From: Pandoraea communis
GTDB lineage: Bacteria; Pseudomonadota; Gammaproteobacteria; Burkholderiales; Burkholderiaceae
Length of the DNA stretch: 64,000 nucleotides
Direction: 5' to 3'
Assembly (NCBI RefSeq): GCF_902459745.1
Contig: NZ_CABPSJ010000005.1
Location: 248,001 to 312,000, forward strand
Position 1 is the first letter of the stretch. Every line of letters begins with the position of its first letter. This document shows, piece after piece, positions 33,599 to 42,806 of this stretch. The notes beneath the pieces are model-generated. The model saw nothing but the letters and a program-made list of their open reading frames with translations, ran no database searches and was not told where the DNA came from. The translations under genes and the position numbers were made by a program.

Positions 33599-34831
33599 TC
33601 ACACGAGTGATCGAATTCGCCGAAGTGCCGTCTTGCGAACCGTGTCGAGGAACGCCTGACCGATTTGCGGGGCCAGGGTGAAGGGCTTTGGCAGCCATGC
33701 GCGAGGGGATTGCCCTGCATGGTTGACCCGGGTCACGTCGCCGCCATAGCGTGAAGCAATGATGAGAACGTAATGGGCGAGGTACGCGAGGTGGGCGCAA
33801 TCGGCCTTTGCCGGGTCGTTGCGCAAATGCACGATGTAGGCGAGATGGTGCATGAGTGTGTTGCCGCCCCGATCGGGCGTGTTCGGGTCGGCCCCTGTCG
33901 CCAGCAGGGCTTCGGCCGCGCCACAAAGACCGTGAAGCGTGAGCAAGGTGATGGACGGCATGCCTTCTCGGTCCGGTTGCATCAGGTCTGCGCCTCGCCG
34001 CTTGAGCAGTTGCGCGAGCTGACGCAGCGAGTCGTGCGGGGCCAGCGGATCGTGACCGGCTATGTAAAGGCGAAGCGCTTGCGCTCTCATGGCGACGACC
34101 GTCAATGGCATGCCGCGGCTATTGATCTGCTCCGGTTTGGCGCCGAGTTCGAGCAATCGGCGCAGCCATTGCGGTGCGATCTGACTGCACAGATGCGCCA
34201 ATGGATTTCGGGGCATCGTGTCGCTGGGATGCAATGGTGGCGCGTCCGTTCGGTCGCGGCCGCACGCGACCAGCACGCGGAGGATTCTGTCGATGCGTGA
34301 ACGGTCTTCCGCGACGGTTTCGCTGAACACATCCGATCCGTCGAACACGTTCAGATAGCTCGCGGGTGCTGCCGCGTACTCTAGCCAGAGTTTCAGCCCT
34401 TCGTTGCTTCGCAATAGCGCGGCGTCTTCGGCGGGCAACGGATGGGCGCGCGTTGAGGCCAGAAAGATGCCGGCATCGGCCAACCGGTCCAACGAACGAT
34501 CTTCTTCCCTTGTCGTGAGCAGCGTCACCATTTCACCGAACAGCGGCCCGTTTGGCGAGGCGCGCTCGCAGATCGCTCGCAGCTCGCGGCTGGCATAGGT
34601 CTGCGCATTGACCAGTGCATGCCAGATATCTTGCGGGCGATAGCGGCGGGAACTCTGGGCGTCGAGCAATTGGGGCAGCGACATCGCGTCCAAAGGTGGG
34701 GGGTGCGTGCGGTAGGCGCGGCGACCCAGGTCCGCCCCGGAGGGGGAGGGCGAGAGGCGCTCGGAGGTACTTGCTACGGGAGACAGGGCGGGGGTTGAGC
34801 CGAGCATAGGCGTTGGTGGTGTCGGGTGCAT
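33599..34831 (-). CDS. Ankyrin-like repeat protein of unknown function (paralogue B)
   Basis: 410 residues; ATG 34831 lacks a clear ribosome site, and ATG 34807 (MLGSTP) is an alternative. It has the same layout as the downstream 584-residue protein but only one copy of the C-terminal module (GHDPLAPHDSLRQLAQLL; GADPNTPDRGGNTLMHHLA; SRYGGDVTRVNHAGQSP). The N-terminal ~50 residues are Pro/Ser-rich. Conserved opening PPLDAMSLPQLLDAQ parallels PPLSDMTISQLLLAK in the paralogue. The two genes are tandem on the minus strand, 138 bases apart, and probably arose by duplication. Function unknown. Confidence 0.75.
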   Translation of the reverse strand: MHPTPPTPMLGSTPALSPVASTSERLSPSPSGADLGRRAYRTHPPPLDAMSLPQLLDAQSSRRYRPQDIWHALVNAQTYASRELRAICERASPNGPLFGEMVTLLTTREEDRSLDRLADAGIFLASTRAHPLPAEDAALLRSNEGLKLWLEYAAAPASYLNVFDGSDVFSETVAEDRSRIDRILRVLVACGRDRTDAPPLHPSDTMPRNPLAHLCSQIAPQWLRRLLELGAKPEQINSRGMPLTVVAMRAQALRLYIAGHDPLAPHDSLRQLAQLLKRRGADLMQPDREGMPSITLLTLHGLCGAAEALLATGADPNTPDRGGNTLMHHLAYIVHLRNDPAKADCAHLAYLAHYVLIIASRYGGDVTRVNHAGQSPRAWLPKPFTLAPQIGQAFLDTVRKTALRRIRSLV

Positions 34832-34973
34832 TGCGGTAGGGAAGGCGCATGGTTACCCAGATACTTCGAGCCGGTTTTGGCATTCGCACATCGAGGCTAT
34901 CGATGGCGGGCATGCCGGTGCGGGCCGAGGGGGAATTACAATGCAGTATTCATGAGTTACCGCCCCATTTCGT

Positions 34974-35639
34974 ATGCCGGAGAAAACCTTCCCAGTGACC
35001 GATGCCACGCCTCAATCGTTGACGCGTCAGGAGCATGAGGCCGTGATTGCGGCGACGCGCCATTGGCTCACGCGCGCGGTGATCGGGCTGAATCTCTGCC
35101 CGTTCGCGAAGGCGGTGCACGTCAAGGATCAGATTCGCTATGCCGTGAGCGCGGCCCGCGATAGGGAAGGCGCGCTGCTTGATCTGGAGCACGAGTTGCA
35201 GCGGCTGGCCGAGGCCGACCCGCAAGCCGTCGACACCACATTGTTGATCTTGCCGCATGCGTTGCTCGATTTTCACGAGTACAGCGACGCCCTGTTTTTC
35301 GCAGAGCGCATGCTCAAGCAGTTGCATCTCGAGGGTGAGTTGCAGATTGCGAGCTTTCACCCGGAATATCAATTTGAAGGCACGGCGCCAGACGACGTGG
35401 AGAACTACACGAACCGCTCTCCCTACCCGATTCTGCATTTGCTGCGTGAGTCGAGCATCGATCGCGCGGTGGAGGCGTTTCCGGAGGCCGAGACGATCTT
35501 TGAACGTAACGAGGCGCTGATGCGGCAGATGGGCGTGAAGGGCTATCACGCGTGGATGGCGCAGACGGCGGAGGGCGAAGACGGGGCGAACGATAATGCG
35601 ATCGGCGGCGCGATTGATGGCGCCCAAGAGAAGCGCTGA
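34974..35639 (+). CDS. DUF1415-family protein
   Basis: 221 residues. The conserved family text is clear: HWLTRAVIGLNLCPFAKAVH near residue 30, TTLLILPHALLDFHEYSD and FHPEYQFEGT, then ENYTNRSPYPILHLLRE. The C-terminus (Asn/Gly/Ala-rich) is variable. DUF1415 proteins are widespread in proteobacteria and have no established function; the NLCPFA motif suggests a metal or thiol site. The gene is alone and is the last chromosome-like gene before the island-type region. Confidence 0.88.
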   Translation: MPEKTFPVTDATPQSLTRQEHEAVIAATRHWLTRAVIGLNLCPFAKAVHVKDQIRYAVSAARDREGALLDLEHELQRLAEADPQAVDTTLLILPHALLDFHEYSDALFFAERMLKQLHLEGELQIASFHPEYQFEGTAPDDVENYTNRSPYPILHLLRESSIDRAVEAFPEAETIFERNEALMRQMGVKGYHAWMAQTAEGEDGANDNAIGGAIDGAQEKR

Positions 35640-35671
35640 ACGGCGGGGGTACCCGCGGGCGCGGTGTCGCG

Positions 35672-35718
35672 TGAACTGCACCCAAAAAGTCGGACACCCG
35701 TCTAACCTTTGGGGTCGA
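35672..35718. mobile_element. Remnant of an IS3-family-like end
   Basis: TGAACTGCACCC at 35672, the following AAAAAGTCGGACAC and then CTAACCTTTGGGGT resemble the terminal inverted repeat and subterminal sequence of IS3-family elements. No transposase frame follows, so only an end survives. Assignment is from memory of such ends. Confidence 0.4.
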
Positions 35719-36067
35719 ACACATTTCCACGCGATCCGAGCGCGGATACTTGATGACGCAGCACCTCGCGGTCGGCGGCGAGGCGCGGCGGGGCGACGCC
35801 TCGCGAATTGAAAGTACAATTGCGAGCTTAGCTCGCCAGCCCGGCCGCTAACACGCTGCGGAGGACTCGCAATGGCGATGCGCGGGCGTGTGAAGCGTGG
35901 TTGAAGGACACTATACGTCGCCTACCAGGCCAGTGACATATTAGGCGTCGTCATAGCGCCGTCTTTCGAACGTGACTGACGTTCGTCGAGGTTTCGCGAG
36001 CGATGGACGCTCCATTCTTTTCATTCGGAGACAAAAGGTAATGTCACCGTCGACCTGGATTCTGCCG

Positions 36068-36735
36068 CTACGCAGTAGCGCAGGCCAGCGTTCGCATGCG
36101 CGTCAAGTTGTACGCCGCCTGCGCAAGCGGAAACCGCTGTTCGACCCGCTTGTGGCCGCGATGCATCGCCTGCCGAATGCGACCGTCCGTTCTGCGCTAT
36201 CCAAACACTTATTCGATGCGTTTGCGTTTCCGTTGGCTTATCTCCTAGCCGGGCCAACGTGTCGTCCGGCCATCAATGGCCGAGCCGCCCCGACGCGCGT
36301 GGTTCCGCGCCACATGCGGCGTTATACGGTAGGCGCGACCGGCCGCCACGAAGCCTGTCTTGCCATGGTTCTCGCCGGCGCCGACCACGATGGGCGTCGA
36401 TACTGCGGGGGCGGCATCGGCAAGCGTCTCGATCGCCGCATCGCGCTCAGCGGTCCCGTGCGCCGCCAATGTGACCTGCGCATTGGCCACCGGCTCTTGC
36501 CGGTTATCGCTCAGCACATCGCCCGTATTGCAAAGTACGGCGCCGGTCCCCTTGCGCTTGCGAAACAGACGCGCCCGGTCATCGGTCGTCGATTCTTGCG
36601 TGGCGTTGCTGCGTTTCTGGCCGCGCGAGTCCTCGTTGGGCGTCTCCGGCTTGTCAGGTGGCGTTTCGCCGTCCGACTTGGCTTTGGGCGCGAGACGCTC
36701 GTGTCCTGCCCACGCTTGCTCAGCGCGATTGGGCG
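36068..36735 (-). pseudogene. Decayed IS5/IS1182-type DDE transposase
   Basis: Minus-strand text recovers the C-terminal half of a DDE transposase over several frames. In order: SNATQESTTDDRARLFRKRK, GTAERDAAIETL, AYRITPHVARNHARRGGSAI, DGRTTRWPG then a stop, RKRKRIE then a stop, and HRGHKRVEQRFPLAQAAYNL-TRMRTLA ending at 36068. Premature stops and frameshifts show the gene is dead. No intact inverted repeats were found. A 320-codon plus-strand ORF over this stretch is its antisense shadow. Confidence 0.8.
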
Positions 36736-36748
36736 CAATGAGACCGCA

Positions 36749-36932
36749 GTCACCATTGCTTCAAGCGGCCAACGGGAATGGAGGAGGCGTAGCGGCTACT
36801 TTCGGCGCTCGCTGGGCGAGAATCTCACCTATCGGCTCACCGGCAACCGAGTGGCGAACCCCGTCGGGGTGCCGGGACGCATGACGACTCTCGCCAAGGC
36901 GCAGTTCATAAGTATCGCTGCTAATCGCAGAT
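36749..36932 (-). repeat. Inverted repeat copy A flanking the YfhO-like gene
   Basis: The minus-strand sequence here (ATCTGCGATT... through AATGGTGACTG) is clearly homologous to 39361-39550 on the plus strand, roughly 70-75% by eye. Both copies contain GGTTGCCGGTGAGCCGATA and a shared frame reading SVAGEPI.E..AQR.P..VAT. Confidence 0.75.
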
Positions 36933-36974
36933 AAAAAACGATCTTCACGCTAGATTTACAAGATTCGCTTAAAT

Positions 36975-39185
36975 ATGGAGATGAAAATTTCTAAATACCA
37001 GAGCTCTTGCAACTGGAAAAGTTGCAATTCTTCGGGCTATAAAAATATTGCGATCGCAATATTTTTCTTGCTTTTGCATTTCTCATTTTTCTATGAGAAT
37101 TTATTTGGAAAAAGTTATACGGGATGGGATACGCACGACTGGAGCTTCGTGAATTTCACGTATTTTAGTGATGCGCTCAGGAGTGGAAGTGTTCCGCTAT
37201 GGACTCATTTTATTCAATCTGGGAATTTTTTCCCAAGCTTCAATAATGTGGGTTTATATACGCCGTTTCAGTTGATATTTATAGTGCTTGCGTGGGTGAT
37301 TAATCCCCTGCAATCCTACGAGTTCATGATCCAGGCCGCAATGCTTGTCGGTGTCCTGGGGGCATATTCTCTGTTTCGAGCGCAAGGCGCAGGGCGAATG
37401 GTGGCGTTATTCGGCGCTGCCGCGTTCGATCTCACCGTTCAGTTGCCCATTACCGGGCAAATGGTCTTCGTTTTTTCATTCAGTTCGTTACCCTGGTTGT
37501 TGCTCGTTTGTTTGAATATTATTCGCGGAAACTCGCGTCGCCCATACGTTGTTGTTTGTCAGGCGGCGTTTTTTGTTTTGTATATCGCTTCGGGATATCT
37601 GTGGCTGAACGTTGTCAACTTGATTATCGCGTTTTTGTTTTCGGGGGGCATGTATCTATCGCGCATGAGGGCGGCGAGCATCGAGCAGCGGATGGTTTTG
37701 CGGAGGGTGGCATTGACCCTCGGATTGTTCTTTTTAGTAATTGGAGTTCTGTATGCTGGATTGATATTGCCTGGCATTATCAATCTTAGTAGTTATTATG
37801 GAAAATTCTACGGCGATTTTGTTTCGCCTGATCCGAGGTTGCGCAGTCTGTTGCCCGCAGAGAATTTTTCATATAACTCAATTTTTCATGCAGTGGCGGC
37901 TGCGATCGATCCCCGCATTGCAGCGAATGATCCGATTTGGTCGGCCGATATGCGGGCCGCCTGGCCCTATGGTGCCGGCTGGGTCTTGTGGATTGTCGTG
38001 TTGGCGACGCCTTGGAAAAAGAAGGTGTTCTCAAGTCAGAGTTTCTGGTTGATTTTGCTTTTCGTTGCATTGCTTTATTCAACCGGTAATCGATACGGCA
38101 TTAATAAAATTATCGAGCACATTCCTGTACTTAAAGCAAATCGCTGGTGGTTTGCGGGTGGGTACTACTGTTCGATAGCACTCTGCATGCTTGCAGTTTT
38201 GAAGTTGAATGCGCTGTCATCAAGTATTACTCTCCGCCAAGCGACCTCGCGGATTTGCCTGGTGTTGGTTCCAGTTGCTTTCATTTTCATTGCGCTCGAC
38301 ACGCCGATTGAGCAGTACCACGTTGTGGCTGAAATTGCTTTGCTTTTCTGGCTGCTAAACGTAGTGTCCGATCGTTTGTTAAGAAACGTATTGCTGATGA
38401 GCTTGGTTTGCGTGAGTGCATTTTCGTTTCACGAGATTCCTAAATCGATGCCGAACTATAAGTACTCGAAAATTCCGGATTTATCTGGATATTTCGAGAA
38501 AATGGGGAGGCGAAAGGTGAATGTTGAAATTACTGAAAATTTCCGTAAACTTTCAACCGCGCACGACTATGTCTTTGATGATGAGGACTGGTTGCTGAAT
38601 AAAGTGCCGTTTGCGCATGGTTATAATCACCTGAGTAATCCGATTTACTGGTACGTAAAGAATGACGCGTTTTTGGCTAGGATTGCATTTTTGGCGCAAG
38701 GTGAGCGGGTCGATAAAATATTAAGTCGGCGCGATTTTTCGAGCGATAACGCATACGCGGAAGCGCTCGCTCGACAGATATCGGATTCCCCGCTTCATCC
38801 GATTGTGGGTCCCGAGAATTACCAGGGCGCTGCATATGCCGATGCCGTGTCCGGGAGAATAGATAGAATCAGTATTTTTCCTAATTCGGCAAAAATCACC
38901 GTGGTGACGAGCTCCCCGGCGTTGCTGGTGTTTAATAATGTAAGTTACGCAGGGTGGCGCGCTTACTTAGATGGAAAGCCAGCAGAATTGATTTCGGCGA
39001 ATTTGATTTTCCAGGGGGTCCGGATTCCCGAGGGAGGTACGCATACGGTTGAGTTTGTTTTTAGGCCTTATTTCACGATTTTCATGTTGGCCTCGCCTTA
39101 TTTTGTGCTGTTCCTGTGCGCGTTGTTTTTTTTGAGGCGGCGTGTGCTGGACGTGCGTCTGAGTAGAGTTGGCGTGGGAGCCTGA
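36975..39185 (+). CDS. YfhO-like multi-spanning membrane protein (putative GT-C glycosyltransferase)
   Basis: 736 residues, AT-rich. About 12 transmembrane helices fill residues 25-480, beginning NIAIAIFFLLLHFSFFY. The first loop holds GWDTHDW, resembling the acidic motif of GT-C enzymes that use polyprenyl-phosphate sugars. A soluble segment (about 500-700) ends with SYAGWRAYLDGKPAELISAN then GVRIPEGGTHTVEFVF, the typical YfhO C-terminal signature, and a last helix. Likely transfers a sugar from a lipid carrier on the periplasmic side; the neighbouring GtrB-like enzyme could make that carrier. It is flanked by the inverted copies A and B. Confidence 0.8.
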   Translation: MEMKISKYQSSCNWKSCNSSGYKNIAIAIFFLLLHFSFFYENLFGKSYTGWDTHDWSFVNFTYFSDALRSGSVPLWTHFIQSGNFFPSFNNVGLYTPFQLIFIVLAWVINPLQSYEFMIQAAMLVGVLGAYSLFRAQGAGRMVALFGAAAFDLTVQLPITGQMVFVFSFSSLPWLLLVCLNIIRGNSRRPYVVVCQAAFFVLYIASGYLWLNVVNLIIAFLFSGGMYLSRMRAASIEQRMVLRRVALTLGLFFLVIGVLYAGLILPGIINLSSYYGKFYGDFVSPDPRLRSLLPAENFSYNSIFHAVAAAIDPRIAANDPIWSADMRAAWPYGAGWVLWIVVLATPWKKKVFSSQSFWLILLFVALLYSTGNRYGINKIIEHIPVLKANRWWFAGGYYCSIALCMLAVLKLNALSSSITLRQATSRICLVLVPVAFIFIALDTPIEQYHVVAEIALLFWLLNVVSDRLLRNVLLMSLVCVSAFSFHEIPKSMPNYKYSKIPDLSGYFEKMGRRKVNVEITENFRKLSTAHDYVFDDEDWLLNKVPFAHGYNHLSNPIYWYVKNDAFLARIAFLAQGERVDKILSRRDFSSDNAYAEALARQISDSPLHPIVGPENYQGAAYADAVSGRIDRISIFPNSAKITVVTSSPALLVFNNVSYAGWRAYLDGKPAELISANLIFQGVRIPEGGTHTVEFVFRPYFTIFMLASPYFVLFLCALFFLRRRVLDVRLSRVGVGA

Positions 39186-39360
39186 ATCAGCGTAGCGCTT
39201 GTGGGGCGTCCGGGGGGGGGGATGAGGAAGCCGCCAGCTGCGGCGCGCCTAAGCGGCTGCGGCCATTTGTTGGCCTCGTTGTGTCGTAACGAAATGAGGC
39301 TTGATACAATGGCCGCACATTGCTGCATAAATCGAGTTTGACGATAGGGGGGGGCTTGTG

Positions 39361-39550
39361 ATCTGTGATTCGAGCGATACGGACGGGCAGGGGCCGTGCG
39401 GGAGTCGTCAGGTGGGTCAGTTCCCTGGTGCGGATCGCCGCTCGGTTGCCGGTGAGCCGATACGTGAGACTCCTGCCCAGCGAGTGCCGACAGCAGTCGC
39501 TACGCTCCTTCTTTCCCCGTCGGCCGCTTCGAGCAACGATGGTGATGGTC
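39361..39550 (+). repeat. Inverted repeat copy B
   Basis: Homologue of 36749-36932 in the opposite orientation, so the pair brackets the 2.2-kb YfhO-like gene. Frame text RRSVAGEPIRETPAQRVP parallels HSVAGEPIGEILAQRAP in copy A. Poly-G tracts of 10 (39212-39221) and 8 (39347-39354) lie just upstream. Confidence 0.75.
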
Positions 39551-40043
39551 CCGTAGCGCCAACTCGCGCCGGGCGTCTCGTCAGGTCACGGCACAGCTCC
39601 TTTGCGCGGCTGAATTGCCGGTTGGGTGTGACGCACGGTAATCGTTGTACTGTGCTATTTCGTGCCGTACACACCGTCGATACTGCCTACGTCTTGATGT
39701 GTCATTCAGTGCCGCTCACGCCCGAGCCGATTTCACGTCCTTTCCAGATACGCCCGGCGTCAAGCATGTCGCCGGCGCCTTCCATTTGCCTTCGCCGTAA
39801 AGATTCAAACGCACCCTATCCACAATCATTGCGCGCGAACATCGTCGTGTCGCGCGACGACCGGGTTTGTGCGGGACGCTGAAACTTTGCGAATTGAATT
39901 CGATTTGGTGATTTATCTGAATATCCGTTTGTGGAAAATTCTGTTGGCAATGGCGCTATTTTTTAATTGATTTGTAGTGCGTTGCTGCGGTGGGTCGGGA
40001 GGTTGGATTCATCAGTTTTTACAATAATGAATGATGATGAAAT
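39551..40043. other. Non-coding stretch before the GtrB-like gene
   Basis: About 490 bases. Plus-strand ORF text continues from copy B without protein character. The last ~150 bases are strongly AT-rich and probably hold the promoter of the glycan operon. I see no definite promoter pair, RNA or complete element. Confidence 0.4.
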
Positions 40044-40970
40044 ATGAGTGAGTTATATAGCGTTGTCATACCGGTTTATAACAGTTCCGGCATTGTCGCC
40101 GAAACCGTAAGGCAAGTCCGTGAGTATTTTTTGACTGCGGGAAGGTCGTTCGAGATCATTCTTGTGAACGACGGTAGTAAGGACAATAGTTGGCCTGTAA
40201 TATGTGACCTCGCTCGTAAATATAGCGAAATTGTTTCAATAAACTTGCTGAAGAATTACGGGCAACATAGCGCGAATCTGTGTGGTTTTCGAGAATCAAA
40301 GGGGGATTACGTCATTACGATGGACGATGACCTGCAGAATCCGCCGGGTGAAATCGGGAAACTCATCGATGCCGCGCGCGACGAATATGACCTCGTAATT
40401 GGGAAGTTTGAGGCCAAACGGCATTCGATTGTGCGCCGAATAGGTAGTCAGTTCGTCGGGTGGCTTAATCGAAAGGTGTTCGACGTAAGCGATGATTTGA
40501 TTTTGACAAATTTCAGAATCATTAGAAGGGACGTGGTCGACCGTGTTTGTCGAGACAATTCATATGCACCGTACATTCCTGGGCTCGTTCTCAAGTACTC
40601 TGGACGTCGGTGTAATGTATTGGTTCGCCATCAACCAAGAGCCGAAGGTAAAAGCAACTATACGGTGAGACGAATTTTGCGATTGGTTGCGTCGATCCTA
40701 TTTAATCATTCGGTGCTCCCGTTGCGTTGTTGCGCTGCATTGGGGTTTGTTATTTCCGCCGTTGGTTTCGCGCTTGGTTTTTATTTTCTGATCCAGGCAA
40801 TAGCTAACGGGACAAGAGCTCCGGGGTGGGCCTCGTTAGCAGTTCTGCTTTCTTTCTTTAATGGAATTTTAATTCTCCTGTTGAGTGTTATGGGAGAGTA
40901 TCTTGGCCGGATTCTGCGTGAATTAGGCGCGCAGCGTAGCTATGAGGTCAGGGAGACCGTGCGTCAATGA
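40044..40970 (+). CDS. Polyprenyl-phosphate glycosyltransferase, family 2 (GtrB/ArnC-like)
   Basis: 308 residues. The N-terminal GT-A domain begins YSVVIPVYNSS, has EIILVNDGSKDNSW and the metal-binding MDDDLQNPP, then LTNFRIIRR. Two C-terminal helices (about 230-295) anchor it, as in GtrB, ArnC and DPM synthases. It would move a sugar from a nucleotide donor to undecaprenyl phosphate on the cytoplasmic face. The gene overlaps the sulfotransferase by 4 bases. It supplies a lipid-linked sugar for GT-C enzymes such as the YfhO-like protein. Confidence 0.9.
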   Translation: MSELYSVVIPVYNSSGIVAETVRQVREYFLTAGRSFEIILVNDGSKDNSWPVICDLARKYSEIVSINLLKNYGQHSANLCGFRESKGDYVITMDDDLQNPPGEIGKLIDAARDEYDLVIGKFEAKRHSIVRRIGSQFVGWLNRKVFDVSDDLILTNFRIIRRDVVDRVCRDNSYAPYIPGLVLKYSGRRCNVLVRHQPRAEGKSNYTVRRILRLVASILFNHSVLPLRCCAALGFVISAVGFALGFYFLIQAIANGTRAPGWASLAVLLSFFNGILILLLSVMGEYLGRILRELGAQRSYEVRETVRQ

Positions 40971-41743
40971 AAAATCTGTTTATCGTCGGCGCACAGCGTT
41001 CGGGATCCACCTACTTGTATCAGTTGTTGGACGAACATCCGGGTGTGAGTATGGCGCATCCGGTTCGCCCAGAACCAAAATTCTTCCTGAATGACGAGTT
41101 GGTATTGAAGGGGCGGGAGTATTACGAGCGCGAATACTTCAAGGATCGTGATGCAAGAACAATTTATCTGGGCGAAAAAAGTACCTCGTATATCGAGAGA
41201 GATGACGTCGCAAGGAAGATAAAACAGTTTTATTCTGACGCCAGAATTTTGATGATTTTGCGTGATCCCGTGTCGAGGGCTTATTCGAATTATCGATTTA
41301 GTGTCGAACACAAAATAGAAGATCTTTCTTTCAGTGCTGCTCTAGCTGCCGAGCCCGAGCGGTTGAGGGGCGCAAAGTTCTCCACCTCAGTGACGCCGTT
41401 CGCCTACCGCCGGCGCGGAAATTATATTGATTATATCGAGAGCTATCTGAAGGTGTTTGACGCCAAGCAGATTCGCGTCGTCATTTTCGAAGAGATCGTA
41501 GGTAATCTACAGGAGGTGCAGTTGCTGTACCGTTGGCTCGAATTGGACGACACGGTTGTACCCGAGGCGCTGCATAGAGTATTCAATTCGGCCACTGTGC
41601 CGAAGGGAAATGAAGGCCGGGCTTTTCGGGATTTGGTGACGGGCTATCAGGATAGCATCTTGCGATTGGAGAAGTTTCTTCAGCGAGATATAGATGTTTG
41701 GCGAGAGCATCACAAAAGAATTGAGTGTAACGAGTCGATATGA
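40967..41743 (+). CDS. PAPS-dependent sulfotransferase
   Basis: 258 residues. The 5'-phosphosulfate-binding loop is at the N-terminus (FIVGAQRSGSTYLYQLLDEH) and the 3'-phosphate site follows (LMILRDPVSRAYSNYRFSVE, residues ~94-113). KSTSYIERDD between them offers the family's substrate-side segment. It transfers sulfate from PAPS to a hydroxyl on a sugar or lipid. Overlaps on both sides (ATGA) couple it to the glycosyltransferase and the flippase-like gene. CysD and CysNC at 47650-51011 can supply its PAPS, an arrangement reminiscent of NodH with NodPQ. Confidence 0.92.
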   Translation: MKNLFIVGAQRSGSTYLYQLLDEHPGVSMAHPVRPEPKFFLNDELVLKGREYYEREYFKDRDARTIYLGEKSTSYIERDDVARKIKQFYSDARILMILRDPVSRAYSNYRFSVEHKIEDLSFSAALAAEPERLRGAKFSTSVTPFAYRRRGNYIDYIESYLKVFDAKQIRVVIFEEIVGNLQEVQLLYRWLELDDTVVPEALHRVFNSATVPKGNEGRAFRDLVTGYQDSILRLEKFLQRDIDVWREHHKRIECNESI

Positions 41744-42738
41744 AGCAGGCGCTGAAATTTTTAGTTAGCGTCGCACTTGTCGTTTTTGCTGTGTCGCTTT
41801 TGGATTTTCACTCGATGCTTCGGACTCTCAAAGAAGGGTCGTTGGCGAGCTTCGTGATCGCGATTTGCATCAATATTTTTACCGTCGTTATTCTTGGGTT
41901 CCGTTGGCATAGATTGTCAGTTGCCCAGGTGCGCCTTTCATTCCAGTCGCAACTCGCCATCTATTTCAGGGCCAATTTTTTGAACACGTTCACGCCCGCT
42001 AACCTCGGAGGAGACGCTTATCGTCTGGTGAAATTGAGGCGGCCTTCTCTTTCGAGTGCGGATTTGGTGAAACTGTTATTGCGCGAACGGATTATTGGAT
42101 TCTACGGATACATATTGGTTTTTTCGATCGCCTATATCTACTTGCTGGTCCAATCTGGATTTCGTACAGCGTGGGTGGAGAATCCGTACGTTTATGGAGC
42201 CATGATCGCAATCGTTGCTCTCGGACTGCCCATTGTTGCCAAGCCTTTGTTGCATTGTACGATCACTATTTTGCATAGTTTTAAAGGCGGGCGGCGATTC
42301 ATTGCCTTCGAGCGGTGGATTTCGGTTGTCTTTGGTCTGCTGACCACAACAGGCGCGTTGCCAATGCTGGGGATTACCTTTCTTGGCATATTCTCATGGA
42401 TAGCTACCATCCAAGTGATTGCCCACGGATTCGGCTTTTCCGTTTCGTGGGTTCAGTTGGCCGCGGTAGCCACGTTGGTGGAACTGATCCGTCTCATACC
42501 CGTTACCGTTCAAGGGGTCGGCCTGCGCGAAGGGGTGTTTGCGTATCTATTGGGGTATTGGGGATATAGCCACGAAAATTCCTATGTGATCGCGATGATG
42601 GCGTACTTGGCTTTAAGCGTATCGATTGTGCTTTGCGGGCCGATAAGTTACGCAATTGATGCAGCAAGTACGGAGCGCGTGAGTGCGTTTCTACGCAAAA
42701 TCGTCAGGGGGCGAACTGAAGAAGATGGTCGACAGTAA
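41740..42738 (+). CDS. Lysylphosphatidylglycerol-synthase-TM / UPF0104-type membrane protein
   Basis: 332 residues with about 8 helices, the first at LKFLVSVALVVFAVSLLDF. Conserved family pieces include FLNTFTPANLGGDAYRLVKL (residue ~80), LLLRERIIGF and VELIRLIPVTVQGVGLREGV (residue ~250). The UPF0104/AglD-like family is frequent in glycan clusters and is linked to lipid or lipid-linked sugar movement across the inner membrane. Here it may flip the GtrB-type product. It is coupled to the sulfotransferase by a 4-base overlap. Confidence 0.88.
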   Translation: MKQALKFLVSVALVVFAVSLLDFHSMLRTLKEGSLASFVIAICINIFTVVILGFRWHRLSVAQVRLSFQSQLAIYFRANFLNTFTPANLGGDAYRLVKLRRPSLSSADLVKLLLRERIIGFYGYILVFSIAYIYLLVQSGFRTAWVENPYVYGAMIAIVALGLPIVAKPLLHCTITILHSFKGGRRFIAFERWISVVFGLLTTTGALPMLGITFLGIFSWIATIQVIAHGFGFSVSWVQLAAVATLVELIRLIPVTVQGVGLREGVFAYLLGYWGYSHENSYVIAMMAYLALSVSIVLCGPISYAIDAASTERVSAFLRKIVRGRTEEDGRQ

Positions 42739-42806
42739 TTTCAGATTGTCGATGAATCGGATCTTATGAAGCCCGGAAAATTATTAATTGTAAAAAGAGG
42801 TGTGAG

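Noticed and set aside
34860-34895. PIP/hrp-type box near the ankyrin-like genes (TTCGA then TTCGC)
   Set aside because: The spacing is 13 rather than 15-16, and it is oriented towards DUF1415, not the ankyrin-like genes. It is therefore not evidence for type III control.
35640-36000. Left att site as a copy of the tRNA-Thr 3' end
   Set aside because: I searched by eye for the T-arm and acceptor sequence and did not find it, so the island's left boundary is not proven.
35972-36934. 320-codon plus-strand ORF between DUF1415 and the YfhO-like gene
   Set aside because: It is the antisense of the decayed transposase, whose minus-strand text is recognisable. The frame has no ribosome site beyond chance.
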